Positions 8,070 through 16,913 are shown, counted from the first letter of the stretch. The stretch: DNA of 64,000 bases from Microbacterium thalli (GCF_028737325.1 NZ_JAQZCH010000002.1:992001-1056000), one strand, 5' to 3'. Notes: generated from the sequence alone by a model not told the origin. Made by a program: numbers and translations.

Positions 8070-8947
8070 CCGGACGTCCGTCGTGGCTGCGCCGACTCTG
8101 GGCGCTGCCCACCGGCCGGTTCGGCCTGATCGTCGTCGTCGCGATCGCCGTCATCGCGACGGTCTCGCTGGTGTGGACGCCCTTCGACCCGCAGCGGGTC
8201 GACATCCCCGCGCGCTGGTCGCCGCCCGGGTGGCCGCACCTGCTCGGCACCGACGCGTCGGGGCGCGACATCCTCTCGCTCCTCATCGCCGGGTCCCGCA
8301 CGACCGTGCTGGTCGCCCTGGGCGCGGGCGCCGTGGCCACGCTGCTCGGCATAGCGCTGGCGTGCCTCGGCGCTCTCACCGGGCGGTGGACGCGCGAGGT
8401 CGTGGCGGTGCTCGTCGACATCCTCATCGCCTTCCCCGTGCTGCTGATCGCCATGATGATCTCCGCGGTGTGGGGCGGGTCGCTCTGGGTCGTCATCATC
8501 TCGGTGGGGATCGGGTTCGGGGTCAACATCGCGCGGGTCACCCGGCCCGAGCTGCGGCGGATCCTGCACAGCGACTTCGTCCTCGCGGCGCGCGCCAGCG
8601 GCCTGACGCCCGTGCAGACGGCGATCCGGCATCTCCTGCCCAACGTCGCGCCGGTGTTCATCGTGCAGCTGTCATGGGGCATGGCGGTCGCCGTCCTGGC
8701 GGAGGCGGGACTGAGCTACCTCGGTTTCGGCGCACCGACCACGCAGCCCTCGTGGGGGCTGTTGCTCAGCGAGCTGCAGACCTACCTCACCGCCCACCCG
8801 CTCAGCGTGGTGTGGCCGGGCGCGGCGATCACCATCACCGTGCTCGGGCTCAACATGCTCGGCGACGGGCTGCGCGAGGCGACCGACCCGACCCTGTCGC
8901 GACGCCGCTCCCCCGCGGCATCCCACACACCGGCGGTGGTCGCATGA
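8066..8947 (+). CDS. ABC transporter permease (DppC/OppC type)
   Basis: 293-residue second permease. It has the DppC-type N-terminus: one membrane helix (about residues 20-38), then the external segment with LGTDASGRDILS, a family signature, and five further helices. The coupling-loop motif is seen in DFVLAARASGLTPVQTAIRHLLPN. It starts with ATG overlapping the previous stop (ATGA, 8066-8069) and overlaps the next gene in the same way. Confidence 0.92.
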   Translation: MTGRPSWLRRLWALPTGRFGLIVVVAIAVIATVSLVWTPFDPQRVDIPARWSPPGWPHLLGTDASGRDILSLLIAGSRTTVLVALGAGAVATLLGIALACLGALTGRWTREVVAVLVDILIAFPVLLIAMMISAVWGGSLWVVIISVGIGFGVNIARVTRPELRRILHSDFVLAARASGLTPVQTAIRHLLPNVAPVFIVQLSWGMAVAVLAEAGLSYLGFGAPTTQPSWGLLLSELQTYLTAHPLSVVWPGAAITITVLGLNMLGDGLREATDPTLSRRRSPAASHTPAVVA

Positions 8948-9726
8948 GTCTCGAGGTGACCGACCTGACGATCGACCTCGACGGACGCCGCGTCGTCGAC
9001 GGTGTCTCGTTCGCGGTGCCCGACGGCGCGCGTATGGGACTGATCGGCGAGTCGGGGTCGGGCAAGTCGCTCACCGCGCTGGCCGTGCTCGGCCTGCTGC
9101 CCGACGGTGCCGAGGTCTCCGGCAGCATCCGCTGGGACGGGACGGAGCTCATCGGGCGCCGCGACCGCGACCTCGCGTCGCTGCGCGGCGATGCGATCGG
9201 CATCGTCTTCCAGGAGCCGCAGACGGCGCTCAATCCCCTGCGCACCGTCGGGCGGCAGATCGCCGAACCGCTGCGCATCCACGCCCAGGCCGGCCGGCGC
9301 GAGGCGCTCGCGCGTGCCCAGGCCGATGCCGACCGGGTGCGGCTGCCCGAGGGGGCGCTGCGCCGGTACCCGCACCAACTGTCGGGCGGACAGCGGCAAC
9401 GCGTCGCGATCGCGATGGCCATCGCCGCCCGGCCGCGCCTGCTCATCGCCGACGAGCCGACGACCGCCCTCGATGTGACCATCCAGGCCGAGATCCTCGA
9501 TCTGCTCGGCGAGCTCGTCGACGACGACGGCATGTCGCTGCTGTTCATCACCCACGACCTGGCGGTGCTGTCGCAGGTGGCGACGGATGCCGTCGTGCTC
9601 GAACGCGGCCGGGTGGTCGAAGCCGCCCCCGTGACGCAGTTGCTGACCGCTCCGCGCTCGCCCGTCACGCGCGCGCTGCTGCGCGACGCGACGGCGACGG
9701 TGTGGCGGCCGGAGGGACGGTCATGA
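8944..9726 (+). CDS. ABC transporter ATP-binding protein (DppD type)
   Basis: 260-residue ATPase. Walker A GESGSGKS is at 35-42, the Q-loop lies in FQEPQTALNP, the signature is LSGGQRQRVA, Walker B LLIADEPTTALD, and the switch His is in ITHDLAV. It lacks the C-terminal oligopeptide-binding extension present in many DppD proteins, so it is on the short side. The start at 8944 is the ATG overlapping the DppC-type stop (ATGA); upstream in-frame codons lie inside the permease gene. Confidence 0.93.
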   Translation: MSLEVTDLTIDLDGRRVVDGVSFAVPDGARMGLIGESGSGKSLTALAVLGLLPDGAEVSGSIRWDGTELIGRRDRDLASLRGDAIGIVFQEPQTALNPLRTVGRQIAEPLRIHAQAGRREALARAQADADRVRLPEGALRRYPHQLSGGQRQRVAIAMAIAARPRLLIADEPTTALDVTIQAEILDLLGELVDDDGMSLLFITHDLAVLSQVATDAVVLERGRVVEAAPVTQLLTAPRSPVTRALLRDATATVWRPEGRS

Positions 9727-10532
9727 CGACGGAACCGCTCATCACGGCCCGCGGGCTGACGCGCCGCTACCGCACCCGCGGCTCGGGCCCGTGGGCGCCC
9801 CGCCGCGAGACCGTCGCGCTCGACGACGTGGACGTCGACGTGCGACCCGGGTCGGCGCTCGGGATCATCGGCGAGTCGGGGTCGGGCAAGTCCACGCTCG
9901 TGCGTCTGCTGCTCGGGCTCGACACCCCCAGCGCCGGAAGCGTCACGATCGACGGCCGCTCCGTCGACGCCCGCGCGTCCGCCCGCAGCCTCCACTGGCT
10001 GCGCCGGCGGACGGGCATCGTCTTCCAGGACCCCTACGCGTCGCTGGATCCCCGCATGTCCGTCGGCCGCATCGTCGGCGAGCCGCTGTGGGCGCTCGGG
10101 GTAGACGGCGACCGACGTGCGCGCGTGCGCGAGGTGCTGACCGACGTCGGGCTCGACCCCGAGGCCGCCGACCGCTACCCGCACGAGTTCTCGGGCGGAC
10201 AGCGGCAGCGAATCGCCCTGGCCCGCGCGATCGTGCACGGCCCCGACATCCTCGTCGGCGACGAGCCCCTGTCGGCGCTCGATGTGACGGTGCGCGCGCA
10301 GATCCTCGACGTGCTGCGCGAGCTGCGCGAACGCCACCGGATGACGCTGCTGCTCGTCTCGCACGACATCGGCGTGGTGCAGAACCTGTGCGACGAGGTC
10401 GTCGTGATGACCGAGGGACGGATCGTCGAAGAGGGTCCGACCGAGAAGGTGCTGCTGCAGCCGCAGGCGGCGTACACGCGCCGGCTGCTCGCCTCGGTGC
10501 CGGTCATCGATCCCCACCGCGCCGCGGACTGA
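9723..10532 (+). CDS. ABC transporter ATP-binding protein (DppF type)
   Basis: 269-residue partner ATPase. It carries Walker A GESGSGKST, the Q-loop in FQDPYASLDPRM, signature FSGGQRQRIA, Walker B ILVGDEPLSALD and the H-loop SHDIGV. Walker B has GDEP rather than ADEP, a conservative change. The ATG at 9723 overlaps the stop of the first ATPase. It is the last gene of the five-gene importer; the next gene begins after a 54-bp gap with its own promoter. Confidence 0.93.
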   Translation: MTTEPLITARGLTRRYRTRGSGPWAPRRETVALDDVDVDVRPGSALGIIGESGSGKSTLVRLLLGLDTPSAGSVTIDGRSVDARASARSLHWLRRRTGIVFQDPYASLDPRMSVGRIVGEPLWALGVDGDRRARVREVLTDVGLDPEAADRYPHEFSGGQRQRIALARAIVHGPDILVGDEPLSALDVTVRAQILDVLRELRERHRMTLLLVSHDIGVVQNLCDEVVVMTEGRIVEEGPTEKVLLQPQAAYTRRLLASVPVIDPHRAAD

Positions 10533-10550
10533 CGCGTCGGCGCCGATTCC

Positions 10551-10580
10551 TTGGCCGGTGTCGGCACCCGGCGTTACCGT
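10551..10580 (+). promoter_or_regulatory. Promoter of the protealysin-emfourin operon (leaderless)
   Basis: TTGGCC (10551-10556) and TACCGT (10575-10580) are separated by 18 bp, and the -10 ends 6 nt before the ATG at 10587. No Shine-Dalgarno sequence is present, so a leaderless transcript is predicted. Confidence 0.6.
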
Positions 10581-10586
10581 GAGGCC

Positions 10587-11651
10587 ATGCGCGCGATCAT
10601 CCCCCCGTACATCCTCGCCCGCGTCGCCTCGGCGCGCGAGCCGCACCTGGCGCGCGCCGCGGTCGCCGCACGCGCCACCCTGGCGGCGCGTCCGGCTGAC
10701 CTCGCGGGCCGCTCGCAGCTGCGGCTGACGATCGAGGGCGGCGACACCCTGGTCGCCGAGCGCGTCCCGGCGCCCGACCGTGCGGTGTCCGACGCCGAGC
10801 AGCGCGAAGAGCTGCCCGGCACCCTCGTGCGCGCCGAGGATGACCCGCCGACCGGCGATCGCGCGGTCGACGAGGCGTTCGCGGGCCTGGGTGCGACGTT
10901 CGCCTTCTTCTTCGAAGCCTTCGGTCGCGCCTCGATCGACGGTCGCGGCGGTCCGCTGGCCGCCACCGTCCACTACGGCGTCGACTACGACAACGCGTTC
11001 TGGAACGGCGATCGCATGGTCTTCGGCGACGGCGACGGCGAGGTCTTCACCGGCTTCACACGATCGCTCACCGTCATCGCGCACGAGCTGGCCCACGGGG
11101 TCACGGAGTTCTCGGGCGGGCTCGAGTACGCGGGTCAGTCCGGCGCACTCAACGAGTCGCTCTCCGATGTCTTCGGCGCGCTGACCGAGCAGCACCAGCG
11201 ACGGCAGCGCGCCGACGAGGCGTCATGGCTCATCGGCGCGGGAATCTTCGCCGCCGGCGTGCAGGGCCGCGCGCTACGATCCCTCGCCGCCCCGGGCACG
11301 GCCTACGACGACGACGTGCTCGGACGCGACCCCCAGCCGGGACACATGCGCGACTACGTCGACACGACGAGCGACAACGGCGGTGTGCACATCAACTCCG
11401 GCATCCCCAATCGCGCGTTCCACCTCGCCGCAATGCGGTTGGGCGGCTACGCGTGGGAACGCGCTGGTCTCATCTGGTACCGCACGCTCACCGCGGGCAC
11501 GCTCTCGCCCACCGCCGACTTCACGGCCTTCGCCCGGGCCACGGCATCCGCAGCCGCCGAGGAGTACGGTGAGAGGTCGGAGGAAGCCGACGCGGTGAGC
11601 GCCGCCTGGCGCGACGTCGGCGTGCTCGAGGATGCCACGACCGGACGATGA
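10587..11651 (+). CDS. M4 metallopeptidase, protealysin-like
   Basis: 354-residue thermolysin-family (M4) zinc protease. The catalytic HELAH is His166-Glu167-His170 with Glu190 in GALNESLSDVFG as third zinc ligand; the downstream GGVHINSGIPNRAF carries the transition-state His. There is no signal peptide. Instead the protein begins with a short propeptide holding the PPYIL motif (residues 6-10), the hallmark of protealysin-like enzymes, which mature intracellularly and whose export route is not understood. The following overlapping gene encodes an emfourin-type inhibitor, as in Serratia protealysin operons. The start follows a -10 by 6 nt. Confidence 0.93.
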   Translation: MRAIIPPYILARVASAREPHLARAAVAARATLAARPADLAGRSQLRLTIEGGDTLVAERVPAPDRAVSDAEQREELPGTLVRAEDDPPTGDRAVDEAFAGLGATFAFFFEAFGRASIDGRGGPLAATVHYGVDYDNAFWNGDRMVFGDGDGEVFTGFTRSLTVIAHELAHGVTEFSGGLEYAGQSGALNESLSDVFGALTEQHQRRQRADEASWLIGAGIFAAGVQGRALRSLAAPGTAYDDDVLGRDPQPGHMRDYVDTTSDNGGVHINSGIPNRAFHLAAMRLGGYAWERAGLIWYRTLTAGTLSPTADFTAFARATASAAAEEYGERSEEADAVSAAWRDVGVLEDATTGR

Positions 11652-11976
11652 CGCCTCGACCACGGGGCAACTGCTCATCGTGGTCGAGCGCAGCGGGGGC
11701 TTCGCCGGGCTCACCCGGACGTGGCGCGTCGAGCCCGCACCGGCCGATCGCTCCGCCTGGTTCGACCTCGTCGAGGGATGCCCGTGGAACGACGCGGCGC
11801 CACCCCGGGCGACCGGCGGCGCCGACCGGTTCCAGTGGCGGGTCACGGTCGAGGCTGCCGCATCGACCCGGCACGCCGAGCTGGGCGACGACCTCGCGCC
11901 GTCGTGGCGTGCGCTGATCGACGCCGTGCGCGCGGGGCGAGCGCCCGCCGCTCCGGGCCGGCGCACGACGCGCTGA
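11632..11976 (+). CDS. Emfourin-like protealysin inhibitor
   Basis: 114-residue small protein with the VERSGGFAGLTRTW segment (about 18-31) and a compact beta-rich body. This matches emfourin (M4in), the slow tight-binding inhibitor of protealysin encoded next to its protease. The start codon overlaps the protease gene by 20 bp, so the two are co-translated, consistent with an enzyme-inhibitor pair made together in the cytoplasm. An internal GTG at 11680 would give a shorter protein, but it would remove residues preceding the GGF motif; the exact start is uncertain. It ends 1 bp before the stop of the convergent acetyltransferase gene. Confidence 0.83.
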   Translation: MPRPDDDASTTGQLLIVVERSGGFAGLTRTWRVEPAPADRSAWFDLVEGCPWNDAAPPRATGGADRFQWRVTVEAAASTRHAELGDDLAPSWRALIDAVRAGRAPAAPGRRTTR

Positions 11977-11977
11977 A

Positions 11978-12604
11978 TCAGTCCGAGCGCTGCGCGAAAA
12001 GCTTGCGCAGCCCCTTCTTCTCGTGTTCGAGCGACTTCTGCAGATAGATGGTGCCGAGCCAGCGCCCGAACTTGTGCCCGACCCGGCCCATGCGACCCAC
12101 CTCGACGAAGCCGAACCGCTCGTGCAAGGCGATGGATGCCTCGGCACCCTTGTCACTGACGACCGCGACGATCTCGCGCAGGCCGAGCTGCTGGCAGGCC
12201 TCGATCAGCGCCGACAGCAGCGCGCGCCCCAGGCCCTTGCCGGTGGCCGCCTGGCCGAGGTAGATCGAGCTCTCGACGGTGTAGCGGAACCCCGTCTTGC
12301 CGTTCCAGGGCGAGGCGAGCGCGTAGCCGAGGATCTGGCCCGACGGCGACACCGCCACGAGGAAGGGCAGTTTGAGCTTGGTGAGGTAGTCGTACTTCTC
12401 GCGCCATTGCGCCTGCGACCACTTCTTCTCATCGAAGGTGACGACCGAGTTCGTGACGTAGTAGTTGTAGATCTCGCGGATGTCGGGCAGGTCGCCCGCC
12501 CGCGCCGGCCGGATCTCGAACGTGAACGGACGCTCCGTGTCGGGGGCGCGTCGCAGGTGTCGTGGCAGACGCCGGCGATCGCGGTTGAGGTCCTCCTCGA
12601 GCAT
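11978..12604 (-). CDS. GNAT-family N-acetyltransferase (phosphinothricin acetyltransferase-like)
   Basis: 208-residue GNAT protein. The segment IREIYNYYVTNSVVTFDE is typical of the PAT (phosphinothricin/methionine-sulfoximine acetyltransferase) subgroup, and GQAATGKGLGRALL is the acetyl-CoA pyrophosphate-binding motif A. An N-terminal basic extension of about 28 residues precedes the domain, and a C-terminal Lys-rich tail (KSLEHEKKGLRK) follows it. The native substrate is not identifiable. The ATG lies 6 nt after a TAGAGT hexamer with no ribosome-binding site. Confidence 0.87.
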   Translation of the reverse strand: MLEEDLNRDRRRLPRHLRRAPDTERPFTFEIRPARAGDLPDIREIYNYYVTNSVVTFDEKKWSQAQWREKYDYLTKLKLPFLVAVSPSGQILGYALASPWNGKTGFRYTVESSIYLGQAATGKGLGRALLSALIEACQQLGLREIVAVVSDKGAEASIALHERFGFVEVGRMGRVGHKFGRWLGTIYLQKSLEHEKKGLRKLFAQRSD

Positions 12605-12610
12605 GCCGCA

Positions 12611-12616
12611 ACTCTA
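12611..12616 (-). promoter_or_regulatory. -10 element, leaderless GNAT gene
   Basis: TAGAGT on the minus strand stands 6 nt before the ATG at 12604. Confidence 0.55.
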
Positions 12617-12650
12617 CGCGGCGGACGTTTCCACCCCGTGACGCACCGGC

Positions 12651-13352
12651 TCAGCCGACCGGGGGCACCCGCCAGTCCACCGGCTCGCCGCCCCGCTCCT
12701 GCAGCAGGGCGTTGGCGCGCGAGAACGGCCGCGAGCCGAAGAAACCGCGGCTCGCGGACAGGGGGGACGGGTGCGCCGACGCGACGACGGGCGTGTCGCC
12801 GAGCAGCGGCTGCAGCGTCGCGGCATCCCGGCCCCACAGGATCGCCACGAGCGGGCGGCGGCGCGCGACGACCGCGCGGATGGCGTGCTCGGTGACGCGT
12901 TCCCACCCCCACCCGCGATGGGATGCCGGTGCCCCGGGCGACACCGTCAGCACTCGGTTCAGCAGCAGCACGCCCTGGTCGCTCCACGCCGACAGGTCGC
13001 CGTGGACGGCCGGCGCGATGCCGAGGTCGGCCTCGAGCTCGAGGTAGATGTTGGCCAGGCTCCGCGGCACGGGGCGCACGTCGGCGTCCACCGCGAACGA
13101 CAGCCCGATCGGGTGCCCCGGGGTCGGGTACGGGTCCTGACCGACGATGAGCACGCGCACATCGGCGAGCGGCCGTTCGAACGCCCGGAGCACATGGTCT
13201 CCGGCCGGCAGGTAGCCGCGGCCGGCCGCGGTCTCCGCGCGCAGCCGCTCGCCCATCGCGGCGATGTCATCGGCGACGGGTGCGAGCGCGTCGGCCCAGT
13301 CCGGAGCCATCCGTCCGTCCGCGGCCAGTTCGGGAAGCGAGCGAGCAGTCAC
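12651..13352 (-). CDS. ung: Uracil-DNA glycosylase, family 1
   Basis: 233-residue UNG that removes uracil from DNA to start base-excision repair. The water-activating motif GQDPY is at 71-75 (Asp73), followed by the GLSFAV uracil-binding strand. The C-terminal DNA-intercalation loop [13 protein letters not shown] carries the catalytic His. Length is normal. It starts at a GTG placed 6 nt after TACGCT; GGAG also lies within those 6 nt, so leadered and leaderless initiation are both conceivable. It is flanked by independent same-strand genes. Confidence 0.95.
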   Translation of the reverse strand: MTARSLPELAADGRMAPDWADALAPVADDIAAMGERLRAETAAGRGYLPAGDHVLRAFERPLADVRVLIVGQDPYPTPGHPIGLSFAVDADVRPVPRSLANIYLELEADLGIAPAVHGDLSAWSDQGVLLLNRVLTVSPGAPASHRGWGWERVTEHAIRAVVARRRPLVAILWGRDAATLQPLLGDTPVVASAHPSPLSASRGFFGSRPFSRANALLQERGGEPVDWRVPPVG

Positions 13353-13358
13353 GTCTCC

Positions 13359-13364
13359 AGCGTA
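13359..13364 (-). promoter_or_regulatory. -10 element of ung
   Basis: TACGCT on the minus strand, 6 nt before the GTG at 13352. Confidence 0.55.
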
Positions 13365-13394
13365 GGCGGCGCCGGTCGGGGCTCGCGGAGCGGG

Positions 13395-14180
13395 TCAGCT
13401 CGCGGTCGGCCGCGGACGCAGCGGTCCGCGCGCGAGCAGATGCTGCGCCGACTGCGCCACGGGTCGCATCGTGACGAGGTCGATATTGACGTGGCCGGGG
13501 GCGTCCATCGCGTACGCGATCACGTCGGCGACGTCGGCCGCGGTCAGCGGGTTCTCGACGTCGGCGTAGAGGGCGTCCGCGGCGCCGCGGTCACCGCCGA
13601 GCCGATTGAGTGAGAACTCCTCGGTGTGGACCATGCCGGGGGCGATCTCGACCACGCGGATCGGCTCGCCGTTGAGTTCGAGGCGCAGGGCGTGCACGAG
13701 CATCGACTCCCCCGCCTTCGCGGCGTTGTAGCCGGCTCCACCGGGATAGGCGGTCTGGGCCGCCGTCGAGGTCACGAAGACCGTGTCGGCGTGGCCCGCG
13801 CCCGCGCGGATGCGCTCGCGCAGCAGCGGCAGCACGGCGGCGGTGAGCAGCTGCGCCGACAGCACGTTGACCTCGAACATCCAGCGCCAGTCCTCGGGCC
13901 GTCCGTCCTCGACACGGTCACTTCCGCGAGCTCCGCCCGCGACGTGCACCAGGGCGTCGACGCCGCCGGAAGCCTGGAGGTGCGCCGCGAGAGCGGCGAC
14001 ATCGGCCTCGCGGCTCAGGTCGGCGGCGAAGGAGGTCGAGCCGACCTCGGCGTCGAGGGCCTCGAGCCGGTCCGCGCGGCGCGCGACCCCGACGACATCC
14101 CAGCCGCGGCTGCGCAGCACGCGCACCGTGGCCTCGCCGATACCGGAACTCGCACCCGTCACCACTGCCCGTCGCGTCAT
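13395..14180 (-). CDS. SDR-family NAD(P)-dependent oxidoreductase
   Basis: 261-residue classical short-chain dehydrogenase. The cofactor motif TGASSGIG is at 8-15; ARRADR after the second strand suggests NADP(H) preference. The catalytic Ser-Tyr-Lys set is seen as VTSTAAQ and the YNAAK pair. Similarity in layout is to the YdfG/serine-dehydrogenase-like group, but the substrate cannot be assigned. The start follows a TACGGT hexamer by 6 nt. Confidence 0.9.
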   Translation of the reverse strand: MTRRAVVTGASSGIGEATVRVLRSRGWDVVGVARRADRLEALDAEVGSTSFAADLSREADVAALAAHLQASGGVDALVHVAGGARGSDRVEDGRPEDWRWMFEVNVLSAQLLTAAVLPLLRERIRAGAGHADTVFVTSTAAQTAYPGGAGYNAAKAGESMLVHALRLELNGEPIRVVEIAPGMVHTEEFSLNRLGGDRGAADALYADVENPLTAADVADVIAYAMDAPGHVNIDLVTMRPVAQSAQHLLARGPLRPRPTAS

Positions 14181-14186
14181 GGTCCC

Positions 14187-14192
14187 ACCGTA
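14187..14192 (-). promoter_or_regulatory. -10 element, leaderless SDR gene
   Basis: TACGGT on the minus strand, 6 nt before the ATG at 14180. Confidence 0.55.
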
Positions 14193-14267
14193 GCCGCCGC
14201 GCGCCCTCCGCCCGGCAGCGACGGCGGCGGCGGCGCTGCCGGGAGGTTACGTCGCATGTCCCGCGCG

Positions 14268-14296
14268 TTGTCGGCCGCGGACACCCTCCGTACGCT
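14268..14296 (+). promoter_or_regulatory. Candidate promoter of metY
   Basis: TTGTCG (14268-14273) and TACGCT (14291-14296) are spaced by 17 bp. They predict a leader of about 45 nt before the start at 14348, which has a GGAGG ribosome-binding site. Confidence 0.5.
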
Positions 14297-14347
14297 CGAT
14301 CCGGGGACGGCGCCTGCCGCCCGCCGTCCGACCCGATGGAGGCCCGC

Positions 14348-15670
14348 ATGTCCGCATCCGAGAACTGGCGCTTCGAGACCAAGCAGATCCACACCGGTGC
14401 CGCACCGGACCCGGTCACGAAGGCCCGCGCGACGCCGATCTACCAGACGACGTCGTACGTGTTCGACAGCTCCGACCACGCGGCCAACCTCTTCGCCCTG
14501 GCCGAGTTCGGCAACATCTACACGCGGATCCAGAACCCGACCCAGGATGTCGTCGAACAGCGCCTCGCCGCTCTCGAGGGCGGCACGGGTGCCCTGCTCG
14601 TCGCCTCGGGTCAGGCAGCCGAGACGTTCGCGATCCTGAACATCGCCGAGGCCGGAGACCACTTCGTCGCCTCGAGCTCGATCTACGGCGGCACCTACAA
14701 CCTCTTCAAGTACACGCTCGCCAAGCTCGGCATCGAGGTGACGTTCGTCGAGAACCAGGATGACCTCGAGGAGTGGCGCCGTGCGGTGCGCCCGAACACG
14801 AAGCTGTTCTTCGCTGAGACCATCGGCAACCCGCAGATCAACGTTCTCGACATCCGCGGCGTCGCCGATGTCGCGCACGAGGCCGGGGTGCCGCTCATCG
14901 TCGACAACACGATCGCCACCCCTTACCTCATCCGTCCCTTCGAGCACGGCGCCGACATCGTCGTGCACTCCGCGACGAAGTTCCTCGGCGGTCACGGCAC
15001 GGTCATCGGCGGCGTGATCGTCGACGGCGGACGCTTCGCCTGGTCGGAGCACTCCGAGCGGTTCCCGGGCCTGACGACCCCCGATCCGTCGTACCACGGA
15101 GCCGTCTACACGCAAGCAGTCGGCGACGGCCTCGCCTACGTCATCAAGGCGCGGGTGCAGCTGTTGCGCGACCTCGGCGCCGCCATCTCGCCGCAGAGCG
15201 CATGGCTGCTCATCCAGGGCATCGAGACCCTGTCGCTGCGCATCGAGCGGCACGTGCAGAACGCGCAGGAGATCGCGGAGTGGCTCGAGAACCACGACGA
15301 CATCGCGTCGGTGAACTACTCCGGCCTGCCGACGTCGCCCTGGTACGCCGCGGCCAACCGCTACGCCCCGAAGGGCGTCGGCGCAGTGCTGTCGTTCGAG
15401 CTCAAGGGCGGCGTCGCCGCCGGCCGCGCGTTCGTCGACGCACTCGAGCTGTTCAGCCACCTCGCCAACATCGGCGACGTCCGCTCGTTGGTCATCCACC
15501 CCGCCTCGACGACGCACTCGCAGCTGACGCCCGAGCAGCAGCTCACGACGGGTGTCACACCGGGCCTCGTGCGCCTGTCGGTCGGGCTCGAGAGCATCGA
15601 CGACCTCAAGGCCGACCTCGAGCAGGCTCTCGCCGCCGCCCGTGCCGTAGCGGAGGCCGCGCGCGCGTAA
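14348..15670 (+). CDS. metY: O-acetylhomoserine aminocarboxypropyltransferase (sulfhydrylase)
   Basis: 440-residue PLP enzyme of the Cys/Met-metabolism family that makes homocysteine directly from O-acetylhomoserine and sulfide. The start YQTTSYVFDSSDHAANLF is typical of MetY. The PLP-binding lysine is in HSATKFLGGHG, and the aspartate lies in VDNTIATP. The start at 14348 is chosen over the ATG at 14336 because that first ATG forms part of GGAGG (14338-14342), a well-spaced ribosome-binding site for the second. The partner metX, which makes its substrate, is at 17053 on the same strand, with terC in between on the opposite strand. Confidence 0.94.
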   Translation: MSASENWRFETKQIHTGAAPDPVTKARATPIYQTTSYVFDSSDHAANLFALAEFGNIYTRIQNPTQDVVEQRLAALEGGTGALLVASGQAAETFAILNIAEAGDHFVASSSIYGGTYNLFKYTLAKLGIEVTFVENQDDLEEWRRAVRPNTKLFFAETIGNPQINVLDIRGVADVAHEAGVPLIVDNTIATPYLIRPFEHGADIVVHSATKFLGGHGTVIGGVIVDGGRFAWSEHSERFPGLTTPDPSYHGAVYTQAVGDGLAYVIKARVQLLRDLGAAISPQSAWLLIQGIETLSLRIERHVQNAQEIAEWLENHDDIASVNYSGLPTSPWYAAANRYAPKGVGAVLSFELKGGVAAGRAFVDALELFSHLANIGDVRSLVIHPASTTHSQLTPEQQLTTGVTPGLVRLSVGLESIDDLKADLEQALAAARAVAEAARA

Positions 15671-15685
15671 CGATCCCTCCTCAGG

Positions 15686-15735
15686 ACGACGGATGCCCCG
15701 GCCCACCGATCGGTGGGGCCGGGGCATCCGTCGTT
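15686..15735. terminator. Bidirectional terminator between metY and terC
   Basis: A near-perfect ~24-bp inverted repeat (from ACGACGGATGCCCCGGCCC to its complement ending at 15735) lies between the convergent genes metY and terC. Its stem contains a GGATGCC/GGCATCC pair. Confidence 0.85.
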
Positions 15736-15753
15736 GCGGCGCAGCCGGGGAGG

Positions 15754-16833
15754 TCAGTCGGCGTCGGCGGCCGTCGTGATCTCTTCGCCCTGGACCTGGT
15801 CGCGGTCGTTCTTCTGCTTGTCGCCGCGCGTCTTGGCGAGGCTCGCGACGGTCGCGACGGCGACCGTCGCCGCGATGAAGAGCAGCGAGAACCAGATCGG
15901 GATCTCGGGCACCCACAGCAGCGGTTCGCCGCCGTTGATGAAGGGCAGCTCGTTGACGTGCAGCGCGTGGAAGACGAGCTTCACACCGATGAACGCGAGG
16001 ATCACCGCGAGACCCTGTGCAAGGTACACGAGGCGCTCGAGCAGCCCGCCGATGAGGAAGAAGAGCTGACGCAGACCCATCAGGGCGAACGCGTTGGCGG
16101 TGAAGACGATGTACGCCTCGTTGGTCAGGCCGTAGATGGCCGGGATCGAGTCGACCGCGAAGACCAGGTCGATGAAGCCGATCGCGATGATCACCAGCAG
16201 CATCGGCGTGACGAAGCGCTTGCCGTTCTTCTTCACCGTCAGCTTGTCGCCGTTGTACTCGTCCGAGACGGGCAGGTGCCGGCGCACGAAGCGCATGAAC
16301 TTGCCGTTGGCCGGATCGGAGTCGCCGTGCGCGAACGCCTGGCGGTACGCGAGGAACAGCAGCAGCGCACCGAAGATGTAGAAGATCCACGAGAAGTTGT
16401 CGATGAGCGCGGCGCCGATGGCGATGAACGCGCCACGCATGATGAGCGCGATCACGATGCCGATCATCAGCACCTTCTGCTGGTACTTCTTGGGCACCGC
16501 GAAGCCGGTCATGATGATGAGGAACACGAAGAGGTTGTCGATCGACAGCGCCTTCTCGGTCAGGTATCCGGCGAAGTACTCGCCCGCGAACACCCAGCCC
16601 CAGCCGGGCACGAGCCCGATGACGACGCCGAAGATCAGGGCGAGGCCGATGTAGAACGCGGACCAGCGCGCCGATTCGGCAATCGTGGGCTCGTGCGGGG
16701 TGCGCACGTGCGCGAAGAACTCGTACACGAAGAAGGCGATCGTCACCGCGATGGTGATGAGCCAGACGAGCGGAGTGATATCCAAGAAGGTCTCCAAGGG
16801 GTCGACGGAAGCGAACGGCCAGGTCTCCTTCAT
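15754..16833 (-). CDS. TerC/Alx-family membrane protein, probable manganese exporter
   Basis: 359-residue integral membrane protein of the TerC family with about nine hydrophobic segments. Conserved acidic residues sit in the helices: SIDNLFVFLIIM and VDSIPAIYGLT, as in Alx/TerC/MeeF exporters that load extracytoplasmic proteins or the medium with Mn2+. Start at 16833 (ATG) is preferred to a TTG at 16863, which would fall inside the probable riboswitch. No strong ribosome-binding site is visible, consistent with one sequestered in or formed by the leader structure. It is convergent with metY and divergent from metX. Confidence 0.87.
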   Translation of the reverse strand: MKETWPFASVDPLETFLDITPLVWLITIAVTIAFFVYEFFAHVRTPHEPTIAESARWSAFYIGLALIFGVVIGLVPGWGWVFAGEYFAGYLTEKALSIDNLFVFLIIMTGFAVPKKYQQKVLMIGIVIALIMRGAFIAIGAALIDNFSWIFYIFGALLLFLAYRQAFAHGDSDPANGKFMRFVRRHLPVSDEYNGDKLTVKKNGKRFVTPMLLVIIAIGFIDLVFAVDSIPAIYGLTNEAYIVFTANAFALMGLRQLFFLIGGLLERLVYLAQGLAVILAFIGVKLVFHALHVNELPFINGGEPLLWVPEIPIWFSLLFIAATVAVATVASLAKTRGDKQKNDRDQVQGEEITTAADAD

Positions 16834-16836
16834 CCC

Positions 16837-16913
16837 CGGAGGGACCGGCGTCCCGGAACTCAACGTCGGGTTCGTAATGACGAGATCGCCGCAGGCGGAA
16901 GTACTCCCCTTGC
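16837..16913 (-). ncRNA. yybP-ykoY-type Mn2+ riboswitch candidate
   Basis: The terC leader on the minus strand carries GGGGAGTAC (16901-16909) soon after the predicted transcription start and, 30 nt on, CTCGTCATTACG, then a GC-rich closing part up to the ATG. GGGGAGUA near the 5' end and terC/alx/mntP-type genes downstream are the trademarks of the yybP-ykoY manganese riboswitch. A -10-like TAAGAT (16922-16927) would start the RNA about 6 nt before the GGGGAGUA. I did not fold it; the call rests on motif and context. Confidence 0.6.

Noticed and set aside
8850-11195. 781-codon open frame opposite the ABC ATPases and protealysin
   Set aside because: Antisense to three recognised genes.
14177-16390. 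737-codon open frame opposite metY into terC
   Set aside because: Antisense/out-of-frame shadow of metY and terC.
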